Below, piece after piece: positions 7,859 through 15,014 of a stretch of DNA of 64,000 nucleotides. Made by a program: the position numbers and the translations under genes. How positions within the stretch are numbered: position 1 is the first letter of the stretch; each line of letters starts with the position of its first letter. The DNA lies in assembly GCF_900119155.1 (NCBI RefSeq), contig NZ_FPIR01000005.1:85679-149678 (forward strand). Direction: 5' to 3'. Source of the DNA: Ruminococcus sp. YE71 (GTDB lineage Bacteria; Bacillota; Clostridia; Oscillospirales; Ruminococcaceae). The notes below the pieces were generated by a model. The model searched no databases, was not told where the DNA came from, and worked only from the letters and a program-made list of their open reading frames with translations.

Positions 7859-9463
7859 TTACTTTCTCTTTCTTGCAACAACGAATACGCTTGCTGCAAC
7901 TACCATCATCGCACCGCCGATGCCTGCCGCGCTGCCCGTGTTAGCAACGCCTGTGCCTGTCGTCACGCTTGAGGTGGAGCTTGTGCTGCTCGAAGAAACC
8001 GAGCTTGTCGCGGAAGAAGTTGAACTGCTGTCAGCCTGCGAGCTGCTGTCGGCAGCGGAAGAGCTGTCGGCAACGGAGCTGCTGTCTGCTACAGAAGAAC
8101 TGTCAGCCACGGAAGAACTGTCAGCCACGGAAGAGCTATCGGTTTCGGAAGAACTGTCGTCTTTGCTGACCTTCTTCACCTTGAGAGCAAGCTTCTGCAT
8201 ATCCTTGGTGTCGGTAACGGTAAGACCTGTATCGCCCACCAGCTCGTACTCATTACTGTCTATCTCAACAGTGTAATCGCCCGCGGGGATGTTGTAAAGA
8301 GTCAGACCCTCGGTGCTGTATTCCATGTGAGTGTCAATTCGGTAACCTGCCTGCTTTGCATTGATACTGCCCGAGGTACAGTTCATGTAGCGGAATCCGC
8401 ATCTGAAAGGCGCATCCTTCTTAGCCCAGATATAGAAGTTGCCTTCGTCATCGGGAATGCAGGCGCTGATGACAGCGTTGTTCTCGAAGCAGTAGGAGAA
8501 GATGTTGTCCTCACCTGTTACGGAATCGGGAACGGTGGTTTTGAGATTATAGTTTTTATCGTAATATGTCAAATTGAAATCATCATCAATACCAAGGTAG
8601 CTCAGAGCATACTTTGCGGGAACTTTGATCTTTACGTAAGTCTCGTCCTTATCGGAAACGAAGATTTCCTCGCTGTATACATTGGAACAGCCCATATGCC
8701 ATACTTTGTACACACCCGGGTCGACATCGAAGGTAAGCGTCTCGCCGACGTGCTTACCGAAAACCACACCTTTTTTGAGCTCGCCTCCAATTTTAAGACC
8801 GGGGTAAGCCTCAGCATTATCGAGACTGGCCCAGGAATAAGTGTCATTCTTGCCTGCGTAGCTTTCATCTACATATACAACGACCTTGCCTGCGGGAACG
8901 ACCATCTCGTCCACGACATCGTAGGGAAGCAAGGAGTCGTCGCTGACTAAGTACGAACTGTTGAGTCCGCAGATGAGCTTATTATAGTATGCCTTGTCGT
9001 TCTCGGCATCGTATACGTAGGTGTACGACTTATTACCTAACTCATTGACAGAGGGGTATTTTCCGAAATCGAACTCCTTTGAGAGATCGATGGGGTCGGC
9101 AACAGTGCTGAGGGTCGAATATTGGTACCAGCTGTCATCGGTATAGCTTGAGATATCAATGGCATCCTTAATGGCTATTGAAGCGAAATTTTTTGCGCCG
9201 CCATTCCAGGTCGCAACAGTTTCGCCGTTCTTTTTCAGAGAGAAGGTCACGTCCGAAAGGTCATAATCGCCTGTGTCGGAAGTGATGTTGAGGTAAGGCT
9301 TATTTACCTGAAAATCCTTCTTACCGAAGTAAGAGTAGCCCTCGGTATTCTTGTCGTAATCAGCAAGGTCAAAGTCATATGGCAGAGCGTTGGCGGAAAG
9401 AGCCATGCCCGAAGCGAGAGCAGCTGCCGAAAGACCTGCGATGATCCTTTTTACAGTTTTCAT
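7859..9463 (-). CDS. Secreted surface protein with Ser-rich stalk and cell-wall-anchor-like C-terminus
   Basis: This 534-residue protein starts with a clear signal peptide (MKTVKRIIAG then an Ala-rich core ending SANA). The middle 400 residues resemble a surface adhesin or binding domain, with many Tyr and Asp, but I do not recognise a named family. A low-complexity stalk of repeated SSSVAD-type units follows, then ANTGS, a hydrophobic segment and a final ARKRK, which is the order of an LPXTG-like sortase signal though not the canonical motif. AAAGGAA precedes the ATG at 9463; the longer frame to 9535 has no start support and overlaps the promoter. Expected location is the cell surface. Confidence 0.75.
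   Translation of the reverse strand: MKTVKRIIAGLSAAALASGMALSANALPYDFDLADYDKNTEGYSYFGKKDFQVNKPYLNITSDTGDYDLSDVTFSLKKNGETVATWNGGAKNFASIAIKDAIDISSYTDDSWYQYSTLSTVADPIDLSKEFDFGKYPSVNELGNKSYTYVYDAENDKAYYNKLICGLNSSYLVSDDSLLPYDVVDEMVVPAGKVVVYVDESYAGKNDTYSWASLDNAEAYPGLKIGGELKKGVVFGKHVGETLTFDVDPGVYKVWHMGCSNVYSEEIFVSDKDETYVKIKVPAKYALSYLGIDDDFNLTYYDKNYNLKTTVPDSVTGEDNIFSYCFENNAVISACIPDDEGNFYIWAKKDAPFRCGFRYMNCTSGSINAKQAGYRIDTHMEYSTEGLTLYNIPAGDYTVEIDSNEYELVGDTGLTVTDTKDMQKLALKVKKVSKDDSSSETDSSSVADSSSVADSSSVADSSSVADSSSAADSSSQADSSSTSSATSSVSSSSTSSTSSVTTGTGVANTGSAAGIGGAMMVVAASVFVVARKRK
8040..8160. repeat. Tandem 15-18 bp repeats encoding SSSVAD units
   Basis: Seven or more imperfect repeats encode Ser-Ser-Ser-Val/Ala-Ala-Asp units in the stalk of the surface protein. 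Repeat number may vary between strains by slippage. Confidence 0.7.
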
Positions 9464-9491
9464 GTTCGTTTTTTCCTTTCTTGAGCCTGAA

Positions 9492-9508
9492 TGCGAATGT
9501 CGTTCGCA
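9492..9508. promoter_or_regulatory. Palindrome TGCGAA-N5-TTCGCA in the 5' leader
   Basis: A perfect 6-bp-arm palindrome sits between the promoter and start codon of the surface-protein gene. It could be an operator or an mRNA hairpin; no regulator is assigned. Confidence 0.4.
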
Positions 9509-9525
9509 AACGTTTATATATTGGC

Positions 9526-9554
9526 ATTTTACCACAATTTGTCCCGATTGTCAA
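9526..9554 (-). promoter_or_regulatory. Promoter of the surface-protein gene
   Basis: On the minus strand TTGACA (9549-9554) and TAAAAT (9526-9531) are 17 bp apart, about 65 bp upstream of the ATG. Confidence 0.75.
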
Positions 9555-9594
9555 TAACCGAAGCGCTGCAATTATTAACATATCATAAAGAATA

Positions 9595-9621
9595 GCGTCC
9601 CGCCAAAACAAAACGGGACGC
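9595..9621 (-). terminator. Terminator hairpin after the tandem-HTH gene
   Basis: The 8-bp GC-rich stem (9595-9602 with 9614-9621) lies just after the HTH gene stop and before the next promoter. The T-run is poor. Confidence 0.6.
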
Positions 9622-9630
9622 ATATGAAGA

Positions 9631-11031
9631 TCATTTATCGAGTATTTCTTCGGCGTATTCGCGGAAAGCCCTGCAAATCTGGGGCTGCGTGAACACGAAA
9701 CTCGCTTTCGGTTCTATCAGCGTGTTAAGGACCACCCTGTCCTCGCAGATGATGAGCTCGGAATCGTCGAGGGTATAGGCGCTCAGGATATTGTCGGGAC
9801 GGGACTGGTCGAGGGTGTAGTTCATGATGCTGCGGCTCTCGGCAAGCAGCATGGCGAATGAGCTCTGGTGGAAGCTGATGGACGCATCATCGGTTAGGTA
9901 GTAGTAGTTGCACATATCCTCGAAGCCCTTGACGCAGCAGGACACGACGCATCCTCTGTCGGGGTCGATGAAGATGGTGTGGACGAATCTGTCGCCGCCT
10001 TTTTTGATGCAGTAGTACGGCTCGATAAGTCCCGAGATGTACAGAGGAAGCCAGCTGTTTATCGCGGACAGCAGCTCCGAAGCCTTAATCTCGCAGTTGT
10101 GTATCAGCTTGAGTTTGATGCCGCTCTTGACGCACTGATTTATGAGCGACAGCCAGATGGGACGGTACTCGCCCGACAGCCACTGGAGGTCTCTGTCGGA
10201 GTACATCCAGAGTTCCCTGCTGCCGCTGCGGACAGCAGTTCCGATGAATTTCACCATAGCGTTGCGCAGTCCCTCGGAGCCCTTGTAGACCTCTCGCACG
10301 TCGTTTAGCACGTTTTCGGTCACAATGTCCTCAAACTCGGGTATCTGACCCTCAAAATCGCTCGGGCAGACCTTTATGCACTCGATGAGCTGACGCACCG
10401 CAAGCACATCGGAATCAATGCCGCTGCTGAGCCATCTGACGATCTGCGAGGCGGCATTCTGCTCGGTTATCGGCTCCCCGAAGGACAGGAGCTCGCCCAG
10501 CCAGCCCAGCTTGTTCTGTTCGATGAGTTTTGAAGCGAGGGCGCTGCTGATATTGAACATCAGCTTCGAGCCTGCCTTAGGCACGCGCTCTCCCCTGCGG
10601 AAGCGGCTGATATACGACGCGTCGATGCTCAGCGCCTTGCTCAGGCGGCTGTTGGTGACATCGGCGAGCTTCATCAGGGCATCCAGCTTTTTGCCGAACA
10701 CGGCAGCCTTATCGCGTTTGACTATCGAAGAAAGCTCTCTCGGGAGCTGGGGAGGACGGTCGTCGAACAGCCACTCGATGAGCTGTTTTTTTATGTCCGC
10801 ACTGTTTCCCGTTCCCACGACAAGACAGAGCAGTTCGATAGTGCCGCTGGAATCGGCAAAGGCACATATACCGTCCGCGAGCTTGCTTATGGTAGGGCTC
10901 GTTCTGGGCGGCAGTCTCGCGCCGCTTTTGAGGCGGCTTATATTCGACGGTGAACATCCTGCACACCGCGAGATCTCGGTATTATCGGTATTGAGCAGGT
11001 CAAGCAGGAAACACAGCTTTTCACTCAGCAT
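9631..11031 (-). CDS. Tandem helix-turn-helix regulator with unknown C-terminal domain
   Basis: This 466-residue protein begins with two related helix-turn-helix modules. The first is around residues 15-45 (ISRCAGCSPSNISRLKSG) and the second around 110-145 (LSKALSIDASYISRFRRG). Each is followed by a helical stretch ending in a similar IxxWL motif, which suggests internal duplication. The C-terminal 260 residues contain RELWMYSDRDLQWL and GIKLKLIHN, vaguely like a phospholipase-D-type sensor fold but without HKD motifs. AAGGAG precedes the ATG. It is probably a DNA-binding regulator. Its target is unknown; the surface-protein gene downstream or its own promoter, which has palindromes upstream, are candidates. 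Confidence 0.7.
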   Translation of the reverse strand: MLSEKLCFLLDLLNTDNTEISRCAGCSPSNISRLKSGARLPPRTSPTISKLADGICAFADSSGTIELLCLVVGTGNSADIKKQLIEWLFDDRPPQLPRELSSIVKRDKAAVFGKKLDALMKLADVTNSRLSKALSIDASYISRFRRGERVPKAGSKLMFNISSALASKLIEQNKLGWLGELLSFGEPITEQNAASQIVRWLSSGIDSDVLAVRQLIECIKVCPSDFEGQIPEFEDIVTENVLNDVREVYKGSEGLRNAMVKFIGTAVRSGSRELWMYSDRDLQWLSGEYRPIWLSLINQCVKSGIKLKLIHNCEIKASELLSAINSWLPLYISGLIEPYYCIKKGGDRFVHTIFIDPDRGCVVSCCVKGFEDMCNYYYLTDDASISFHQSSFAMLLAESRSIMNYTLDQSRPDNILSAYTLDDSELIICEDRVVLNTLIEPKASFVFTQPQICRAFREYAEEILDK

Positions 11032-11147
11032 TTTCTCACGCTCCTTCCATATCAGTATCCCGACCCGGCTTTCTGTTATTAATCTGAAAACCGATGCTTA
11101 TTAAAATAATAAACGGGATTAGGTATTAATTTATTATCATTTGTTAT

Positions 11148-11177
11148 ATTATAGCATATATTGCACACATTACGCAA
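11148..11177 (-). promoter_or_regulatory. Promoter of the tandem-HTH gene
   Basis: On the minus strand TTGCGT (11172-11177) and TATAAT (11148-11153) are 18 bp apart. The transcript leader would be about 110 nt. Confidence 0.6.
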
Positions 11178-11192
11178 CCTTTTGGCATGATT

Positions 11193-11215
11193 TTGTCAAT
11201 GACAATTGTATACAA
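11193..11215. promoter_or_regulatory. Two abutting palindromes upstream of the HTH promoter
   Basis: TTGTCA-A-TGACAA (11193-11205) is followed at once by TTGTATACAA (11206-11215). Both are perfect dyads, and they sit just upstream of the -35 box of the HTH gene, a suitable operator position for autoregulation. Confidence 0.4.
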
Positions 11216-11268
11216 ATCGTTAAGCCAGAAATATTTTCTTCATAAAAAAGATCATCCGTGTTATTAAA

Positions 11269-11304
11269 GAGACCGAACGGCAATTGTCATCACCGTTCGG
11301 TCTC
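11269..11304. terminator. 12-bp stem hairpin in the divergent gap
   Basis: A perfect 12-bp stem (11269-11280 with 11293-11304) and 12-nt loop. No T-run follows on either strand, so a terminator role is uncertain; it could insulate the two divergent promoters. Confidence 0.4.
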
Positions 11305-11474
11305 CTTACGCAAAATGTATTAAAATATGGGGAACTAACTCTCTTGCTGTCTCACTAAAACGATTATACCGCATTATTCCGTATTTTGCTTGCCGAAAAT
11401 TGCGCTGAGCTACCCAAATATTGCTATATTCGCATAATGTAACAATAATCACCCACCCAATCGCAATAATCGGT

Positions 11475-11503
11475 TTGCGTTTTTATTTTAGTAATATTAT
11501 AAT
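11475..11503 (+). promoter_or_regulatory. Promoter of the alpha-glucuronidase gene
   Basis: TTGCGT (11475-11480) and TATAAT (11498-11503) are 17 bp apart, 75 bp upstream of the GH67 ATG. Confidence 0.65.
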
Positions 11504-11578
11504 TAGTATAGAATGAGATATCTGTCGTTTTCGGCACAGATGTCCCGACAGATCCACAGTTCCACGGAGGTGTCCTAA

Positions 11579-13516
11579 ATGGAATTTTCACAGCTATGGC
11601 TCGGGATAAAGCCTTTGAAAGGATGCAGCATCAAGACCATCTCCATCGTCTGCAAGGAGCACGTAGAACAGGCGTGTGCGGCTGTGTGGGAGCTCAGGAA
11701 CGAGCTTTCGGAGCTTCTGCCTGAGGTTTCCTTCGTCAGGGGCAGCGCCGATCTCAGCATCAAGCTGTCGATCGCGCCCCTCACCGAGCCCGAGAGCTAC
11801 ACCGTCACCTCGAACGGGACTTCGGCTTCGGTCACGGGCGGTTCGGGCGTGGGGATACTCTACGGAGTTTTCGCCCTGCTGAGAGGGATACGGCTGTACG
11901 GATTCGGCGAGTTTGAAGAGTGCGGGTCACCTACCTCGCCGCTGAGGATGCTCGACCACTGGGACAATATCGACGGCAGTATCGAGCGCGGTTATTCGGG
12001 GCGGTCGTTCTTCTTTAAGGACGGCGAACTTCTCATCAACGAGAGGACGGTCACATATGCGCGTCTGCTGGCTTCGGTGGGGATAAACGCCTGCGCGATA
12101 AACAACGTCAACGTCCGTTTCGGAGCCGAAATGCTCATCACCGAAAAGTACTACACAAAGCTGACATCGCTGATCGAGCTGTTCGGACGGTACGGGATAA
12201 AGCTCTACATCTGCGTGGATTTCTCCGCACCCATATCGGTGGGCGGCATCGCCACCGCCGACCCACTCGACCCTGCGGTGCAGTCCTGGTGGAGCGAACA
12301 CTGTGCGAAGCTGTTCAGCCACGTCAAGGGACTGGGCGGTTTCCTCGTCAAAGCCGATTCCGAGGGTCGGCCGGGCCCCTACGCCTACGGACGCGACCAC
12401 GCCGACGGGGCGAACCTTCTCGCGAAGGCGATAGCGCCCTACGGCGGAAAGGTTATCTGGAGAGCCTTCGTCTACAACTGTTCGCAGGACTGGCGGGACG
12501 AGAAGACCGACCGCGCCTGCTCGGCGTACGAGACCTTCAAGCCCCTCGACGGCAGGTTCGAGCCGAACGTCATCTTGCAGGTCAAGAACGGCCCGATGGA
12601 TTTTCAGGTGCGTGAGCCCGTGCATCCGCTGTTCGGAGCGATGCCTAAAACCAACCTCATGGCGGAGCTTCAGCTCACGCAGGAGTACACGGGTCAGCAG
12701 AAGCACGTCTGCTGTCTGATTCCGATGTTCCGCAGTTTCCTCGATTCGCGTACCTGCTGTGACGCCGAAAACGACTCGGTGGGCGATGTCATCTGCGGTA
12801 TCTCCGCGGTCTCGAACACGGGAGACGACTTCTGCTGGACGGGCAGTGAGCTTGCGGCGGCGAACCTCTACGGCTTCGGACGGCTGGCTTTCGACCGTTT
12901 CCTCACCGCCGAAAAGATCATCGCGGAGTGGTGCGCACTGACCTTCGAGGACGAGCTTGCGCGGCGGGTCACTGCCGAGATACTGCTCGGTTCGCACAAG
13001 GCTTACGAAGCCTACACGGTTCCGCTGGGTCTTGGCTGGATGTGCAAGCCGAACCACCACTACGGTCCCGACCCCTGGGGCTACGAATTCGACCGCTGGG
13101 GGACTTACAACCGCGCCGACCGAAACGCTGTCGGAGTTGACCGTTCGCACAGCGGAACGGGCTACGCTGCGCTGTACAACCCGCCCCTCGCAGAGGTGTA
13201 CGACTCGGTGAACAGCTGTCCCGACGAGCTGCTGCTATTTTTCCATCGGGTGCCGTATGACCACAGACTGCACAGCGGAAAGACGGTCATTCAGCACATT
13301 TACGACGCGCATTTCGAGGGGTACGAGCAGGCGGAGCACTTCGCGGAGCTTTGGAAGACCCTCGAAGGCAGGATAGACGAGCGCACTTTCCGAAACGGCT
13401 GTGAGAGGTTCACAGAACAGCTCAGGTGCGCGAGAGAGTGGCGCGACATAGTCAACACCTTTTTCCACAGGCTGTCAGGCATCGACGACGAAAAAGGCAG
13501 AACGATATACCCGTAG
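11579..13516 (+). CDS. Alpha-glucuronidase, glycoside hydrolase family 67
   Basis: This 645-residue enzyme removes 4-O-methyl-glucuronic acid from xylo-oligosaccharides. The family pattern is clear from PLRMLDHWDN (residues about 121-130) and GYSGRSFFF onward. Likely catalytic residues are the acid E262 (KADSEGRPGP) and the bases D341 (NGPMDFQ) and E369 (LTQEY); their spacing of D341 and E369 equals that known in Cellvibrio GlcA67A (28 residues). There is no signal peptide, so it acts in the cytoplasm on imported oligosaccharides. CGGAGG lies upstream of the ATG. It is followed by a palindromic repeat, a convergent AraC regulator and an esterase, forming a xylan side-chain module. Confidence 0.93.
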   Translation: MEFSQLWLGIKPLKGCSIKTISIVCKEHVEQACAAVWELRNELSELLPEVSFVRGSADLSIKLSIAPLTEPESYTVTSNGTSASVTGGSGVGILYGVFALLRGIRLYGFGEFEECGSPTSPLRMLDHWDNIDGSIERGYSGRSFFFKDGELLINERTVTYARLLASVGINACAINNVNVRFGAEMLITEKYYTKLTSLIELFGRYGIKLYICVDFSAPISVGGIATADPLDPAVQSWWSEHCAKLFSHVKGLGGFLVKADSEGRPGPYAYGRDHADGANLLAKAIAPYGGKVIWRAFVYNCSQDWRDEKTDRACSAYETFKPLDGRFEPNVILQVKNGPMDFQVREPVHPLFGAMPKTNLMAELQLTQEYTGQQKHVCCLIPMFRSFLDSRTCCDAENDSVGDVICGISAVSNTGDDFCWTGSELAAANLYGFGRLAFDRFLTAEKIIAEWCALTFEDELARRVTAEILLGSHKAYEAYTVPLGLGWMCKPNHHYGPDPWGYEFDRWGTYNRADRNAVGVDRSHSGTGYAALYNPPLAEVYDSVNSCPDELLLFFHRVPYDHRLHSGKTVIQHIYDAHFEGYEQAEHFAELWKTLEGRIDERTFRNGCERFTEQLRCAREWRDIVNTFFHRLSGIDDEKGRTIYP

Positions 13517-13520
13517 ATCA

Positions 13521-13850
13521 CCAATTCGGTTGTGTATTGCCGCGAATGACGATTTACCGTACTGACTGCGTGATCTGCCGGGGAAAACCTTTCTGAAGAA
13601 AGGTTCTTCCCCAGACCCCTTTCCAAAGACTTCTGATTCTTTTTGGCAGGGGGCAGACGTTCTTTTAAAATGCGGCGAATATCCCCATTTTGCTATCTTT
13701 TTGGAAAAGCAGCTGCCCCCTGCCAAAAAGAATCAGAAGTTTTAGGGAGGGGGTTTGGGGGATGACCCTTTTTCAAAAGGGGCTCCCCCAATAAGTCACG
13801 CAGTCAGCACGGTAAATCGTCATTTGCAGCAATACATAACGAAATTGAGG
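13521..13850. repeat. 330-bp imperfect palindromic element
   Basis: The left arm (13521 to about 13656) and the right arm (about 13711-13850) are imperfect reverse complements over more than 120 bp each, separated by about 55 bp. The arms carry the same TTTTTGGCAGGGGGCAG and CCC-rich hairpin motifs seen in the dispersed repeats elsewhere in the window. It fills most of the gap between the GH67 and AraC genes. It contains no credible gene. It may be a MITE or a repeat pair in inverted orientation. Confidence 0.7.
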
Positions 13851-13862
13851 TTCCGTAAAAAA

Positions 13863-13900
13863 CAGACCCGAAAGCAGACGTCAGGGCGCTTTCGGGTCTG
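13863..13900 (-). terminator. Intrinsic terminator of the AraC regulator gene
   Basis: A 13-bp stem (13863-13875 with 13888-13900) is followed on the minus strand by six Ts. It lies 20 nt after the AraC stop. Confidence 0.85.
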
Positions 13901-13919
13901 TTGTACGTATTTTCGGACA

Positions 13920-14786
13920 TCAAACCGTATTATTTGCAGTGTTGTTTGCGGTGCGGAACAGCTTCCTGAACTCGGAAGGTGTACAGCCCTTTATCTCCTT
14001 GAACACGCGGTTGAAGGTAGTCAGGCTGGAAAAGCCCACCTGCATCGCCGCATCGGTCACGGACATATCCTCGTCAAGAAGCAGCAGCTCGGCAGCCTTG
14101 ATGCGCCGCTGGTTCAGGTAGGTGATGAACGTAGTGGAGCTGTATTTCTTGAATATGCGCGAGAAATGGTATTTGCTGTAGCCTGCCAGGTCTGCCAGGT
14201 CGTCGAGCGTGATGTCGTACATATAGTTCTTCTCGATGTACTTGAGTATCATGCGGAACTTGTCGGCATACTTCTCGTCCTCGCCGAGACTTACGGCGCT
14301 GAGTTTGTACTCTTTTATCCTCGCCAGCATCGTGAGCAGCTTGATGTAGATATACACCTCGGTCACTTCGCCGAAGTCGGAATAGAGCGCGTAAATGTCC
14401 GCAAGGATGTTTGTCAGCGAGATAAGGAATTCGCTGTCGTATTCGGAATTGATGAGCACGGGCGTGCTCAGAAGCCCGTAAAGCTCGGACAATGCGGGAT
14501 TGTCGCCGATGCTTCGGTTGTCGAACAGGAAGAACAGCCGCCTGCCTTTCTGCGCTTTCATCGAGTGGAGCGAACCTGCGGGGATGATAAGGATATCACG
14601 CTCGTTCAGCAGGTATTCGTTTCCGTCGCAGACCGCCGAGAAATGGTTGGTCAGCGGCATGATGATCTCGATGGCGTTGTGCCAGTGTACGGGATATTCT
14701 TCGTAGTCGATGTTGTCATAGATCAGTACGCTTCGGTTTTCGGTATAGTCAACAGTTTCATAGTCGCCGTCAAGATGTACTATCAT
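13920..14786 (-). CDS. AraC-family transcriptional regulator with cupin domain
   Basis: This 288-residue protein has an N-terminal AraC-type cupin (PVHWHNAIEIIMPL, and ERDILIIPAGSLHSM, around residues 30-80) and a C-terminal double helix-turn-helix (DDLADLAGYSKYHFSRIFKKY and AAMQVGFSSLTTFNRVFKE, about residues 190-275). The ATG at 14786 has GGGGGG upstream; the longer frame to 15365 runs through the divergent promoter and overlaps the esterase gene. It is divergent from the esterase and convergent with GH67, so it most likely activates xylan-side-chain genes in response to a sugar. The inducer is inferred only. Confidence 0.88.
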   Translation of the reverse strand: MIVHLDGDYETVDYTENRSVLIYDNIDYEEYPVHWHNAIEIIMPLTNHFSAVCDGNEYLLNERDILIIPAGSLHSMKAQKGRRLFFLFDNRSIGDNPALSELYGLLSTPVLINSEYDSEFLISLTNILADIYALYSDFGEVTEVYIYIKLLTMLARIKEYKLSAVSLGEDEKYADKFRMILKYIEKNYMYDITLDDLADLAGYSKYHFSRIFKKYSSTTFITYLNQRRIKAAELLLLDEDMSVTDAAMQVGFSSLTTFNRVFKEIKGCTPSEFRKLFRTANNTANNTV

Positions 14787-14976
14787 AACGAATCGCCCCC
14801 CGATATTCAGATTTAATACATTATTGCGCGGATTTTTTTCTATACATCTTAAATTATACCATATTACGCCGATCATTTCAAGCAATTTTGTAAAAAATAG
14901 CGGAATTTTTCGTAAAAAAAGCAGTTTTTCCAGAAAAAAGCGCAACAAACGATAAGAAAAACCTATATCTTTGAGG

Positions 14977-14982
14977 TATAAT
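14977..14982 (+). promoter_or_regulatory. -10 element for the esterase gene, weak -35
   Basis: TATAAT lies 32 bp upstream of the start. No good -35 hexamer is found at 16-18 bp, which fits a promoter that depends on the divergent AraC activator. Confidence 0.5.
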
Positions 14983-15014
14983 TGAGATAAGAGACTATAT
15001 CGGGAGTGATGGAC

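Larger units (their letters stand above)
11032..11578. other. Intergenic region between HTH regulator and GH67 gene
   Basis: This 547-bp AT-rich divergent gap has no convincing gene. It holds the HTH promoter, two adjoining palindromes at 11193-11215, a 12-bp stem hairpin at 11269-11304 and the GH67 promoter. Confidence 0.7.

Noticed and set aside
8040..8160. Tandem repeats as a possible CRISPR array
   Set aside because: Units are 15-18 bp with no spacers and they are in frame in a secreted protein, encoding a Ser-rich stalk.
13755..14816. A 353-codon plus-strand frame across the repeat and the AraC gene
   Set aside because: It begins in the palindromic repeat and is antisense to a clear AraC regulator.
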